Shown here: piece by piece, positions 32,976-33,173 of the stretch
Numbering within the stretch: the first letter of the stretch is position 1
Layout of the letters: the number at the start of each line of letters is the position of its first letter
Assembly (NCBI GenBank): GCA_900548585.1
Contig: URLI01000024.1
Span: 1 to 33,173, forward strand
DNA from: an uncultured Prevotella sp.
GTDB taxonomy: Bacteria > Bacteroidota > Bacteroidia > Bacteroidales > Bacteroidaceae
Length of the DNA: 33,173 bases
Direction of reading: 5' to 3'
The notes under the pieces: generated by a model
Databases searched by the model: none
Told to the model about the DNA's origin: nothing
The model's input: only the letters and a program-made list of their open reading frames with translations
Position numbers and translations under genes: made by a program

Positions 32976-33041
32976 CCCTCGCCGAGAGATGCAGACAACC
33001 TCTCGCTACGCTTCGAGAAAGTCTGCATCTCTCGGCGAGGG
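32976..33041. repeat. 21-bp perfect inverted repeat
   Basis: Left arm 32976-32996 (starting CCCTCGCCGAGAG) is the exact reverse complement of 33021-33041; the 24-base loop contains a nested TCTCG/CGAGA. No T-tract follows, so it is not an obvious terminator. It may be a dispersed palindromic element or lie at the edge of the adjoining IS30-like fragment. Confidence 0.85.
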
Positions 33042-33048
33042 AAAATAG

Positions 33049-33173
33049 ACAACCAGCAATACAAATAAAAAAAGAACACTGGGAAAAGAAATTGCCGGCA
33101 TCGTCGGCACCAGTCAGGCAACACTCTCACGTGAAATCAGACGCAACAGCACGCCATCGGGAAAGTATATCTG
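33049..33173 (+). pseudogene. IS30-family transposase fragment, cut by the window end
   Basis: The frame opened after a TAG at 33046-33048 has no ATG. It reads LGKEIAGIVGTSQATLSREI then RRNSTPSGKYI, the N-terminal helix-turn-helix of IS30-type transposases (I-A-x-x-x-G-x-S-x-x-T-[IL]-S-R-E-[IL]-x-R-N). The normal family N-terminus (a helix beginning with L-T-x-x-E-R) is absent, so the 5' end appears lost, or the start lies in another frame. The rest is outside the window, so whether the element is intact further right cannot be said. Confidence 0.72.

Overview
The window looks like chromosomal DNA from a Bacteroidales bacterium, most likely Prevotellaceae (Prevotella/Segatella type). The evidence is the recurrent Bacteroidetes promoter form (-33 TTTG, about 20 bp, -7 TAnnTTTG), the lack of strong Shine-Dalgarno sequences, and gene families typical of the group: the DUF6452/DUF6048 pair, DUF4199 next to a GT2 glycosyltransferase, a C11 clostripain-like lipoprotein, recF next to a short DciA/DUF721 protein, and a tiny type IX C-terminal-domain-like secreted protein. 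No rRNA, tRNA or CRISPR array was seen. The taxonomic call is inference from gene content, not from a search.

Layout. 181-1714: three co-directional genes, one YbjN-like and two small secreted proteins, ending in a strong bidirectional hairpin. 1814-3837 (minus): Ala/Lys-rich lipoprotein, ribH and a membrane-anchored TPR protein. 3976-5438 (plus): recF and dciA-like. 5477-10331 (minus): 5-formyl-THF cyclo-ligase, S41 protease, dCMP deaminase, M3 dipeptidase. 10426-13243 (minus): Crp/Fnr regulator, ApbE, DUF6048, DUF6452. 13298-14849 (minus): GT2 and DUF4199. 15273-19212 (minus): C11 lipoprotein and valS.

19351-25465 is an AT-rich restriction-modification island bounded by two 123-bp direct repeats (120/123 identical, offset 5992 bp). 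It holds a small XRE regulator, an N6-adenine methyltransferase, a circularly permuted C5-cytosine methyltransferase followed by a leftover motif X fragment of another copy, and a convergent HNH endonuclease resembling the Alw26I/Eco31I/Esp3I type IIS family. Upstream of the endonuclease is a non-coding stretch that could make a long-hairpin RNA whose loop pairs with a GC-rich arm just before a U-tract, so either a small RNA or an attenuator.

25565-27881 (plus): mazG, a lipocalin-like lipoprotein and RNase Z. 27953-29830: CTD-like secreted protein and an L,D-transpeptidase lipoprotein. 29844-31244: ECF sigma factor, a probable membrane anti-sigma protein and a Spy/CpxP-like periplasmic protein. 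31275-32552 (minus): rarA. The right end carries a 22-bp tandem array, a 21-bp inverted repeat and the beginning of an IS30-type transposase fragment. A related 22-bp array lies at 15093-15180.

Most of the window is housekeeping DNA. The unusual parts are the repeat-bounded R-M island (permuted methyltransferase, leftover motif X, structured leader) and the two 22-bp dyad-symmetric arrays.
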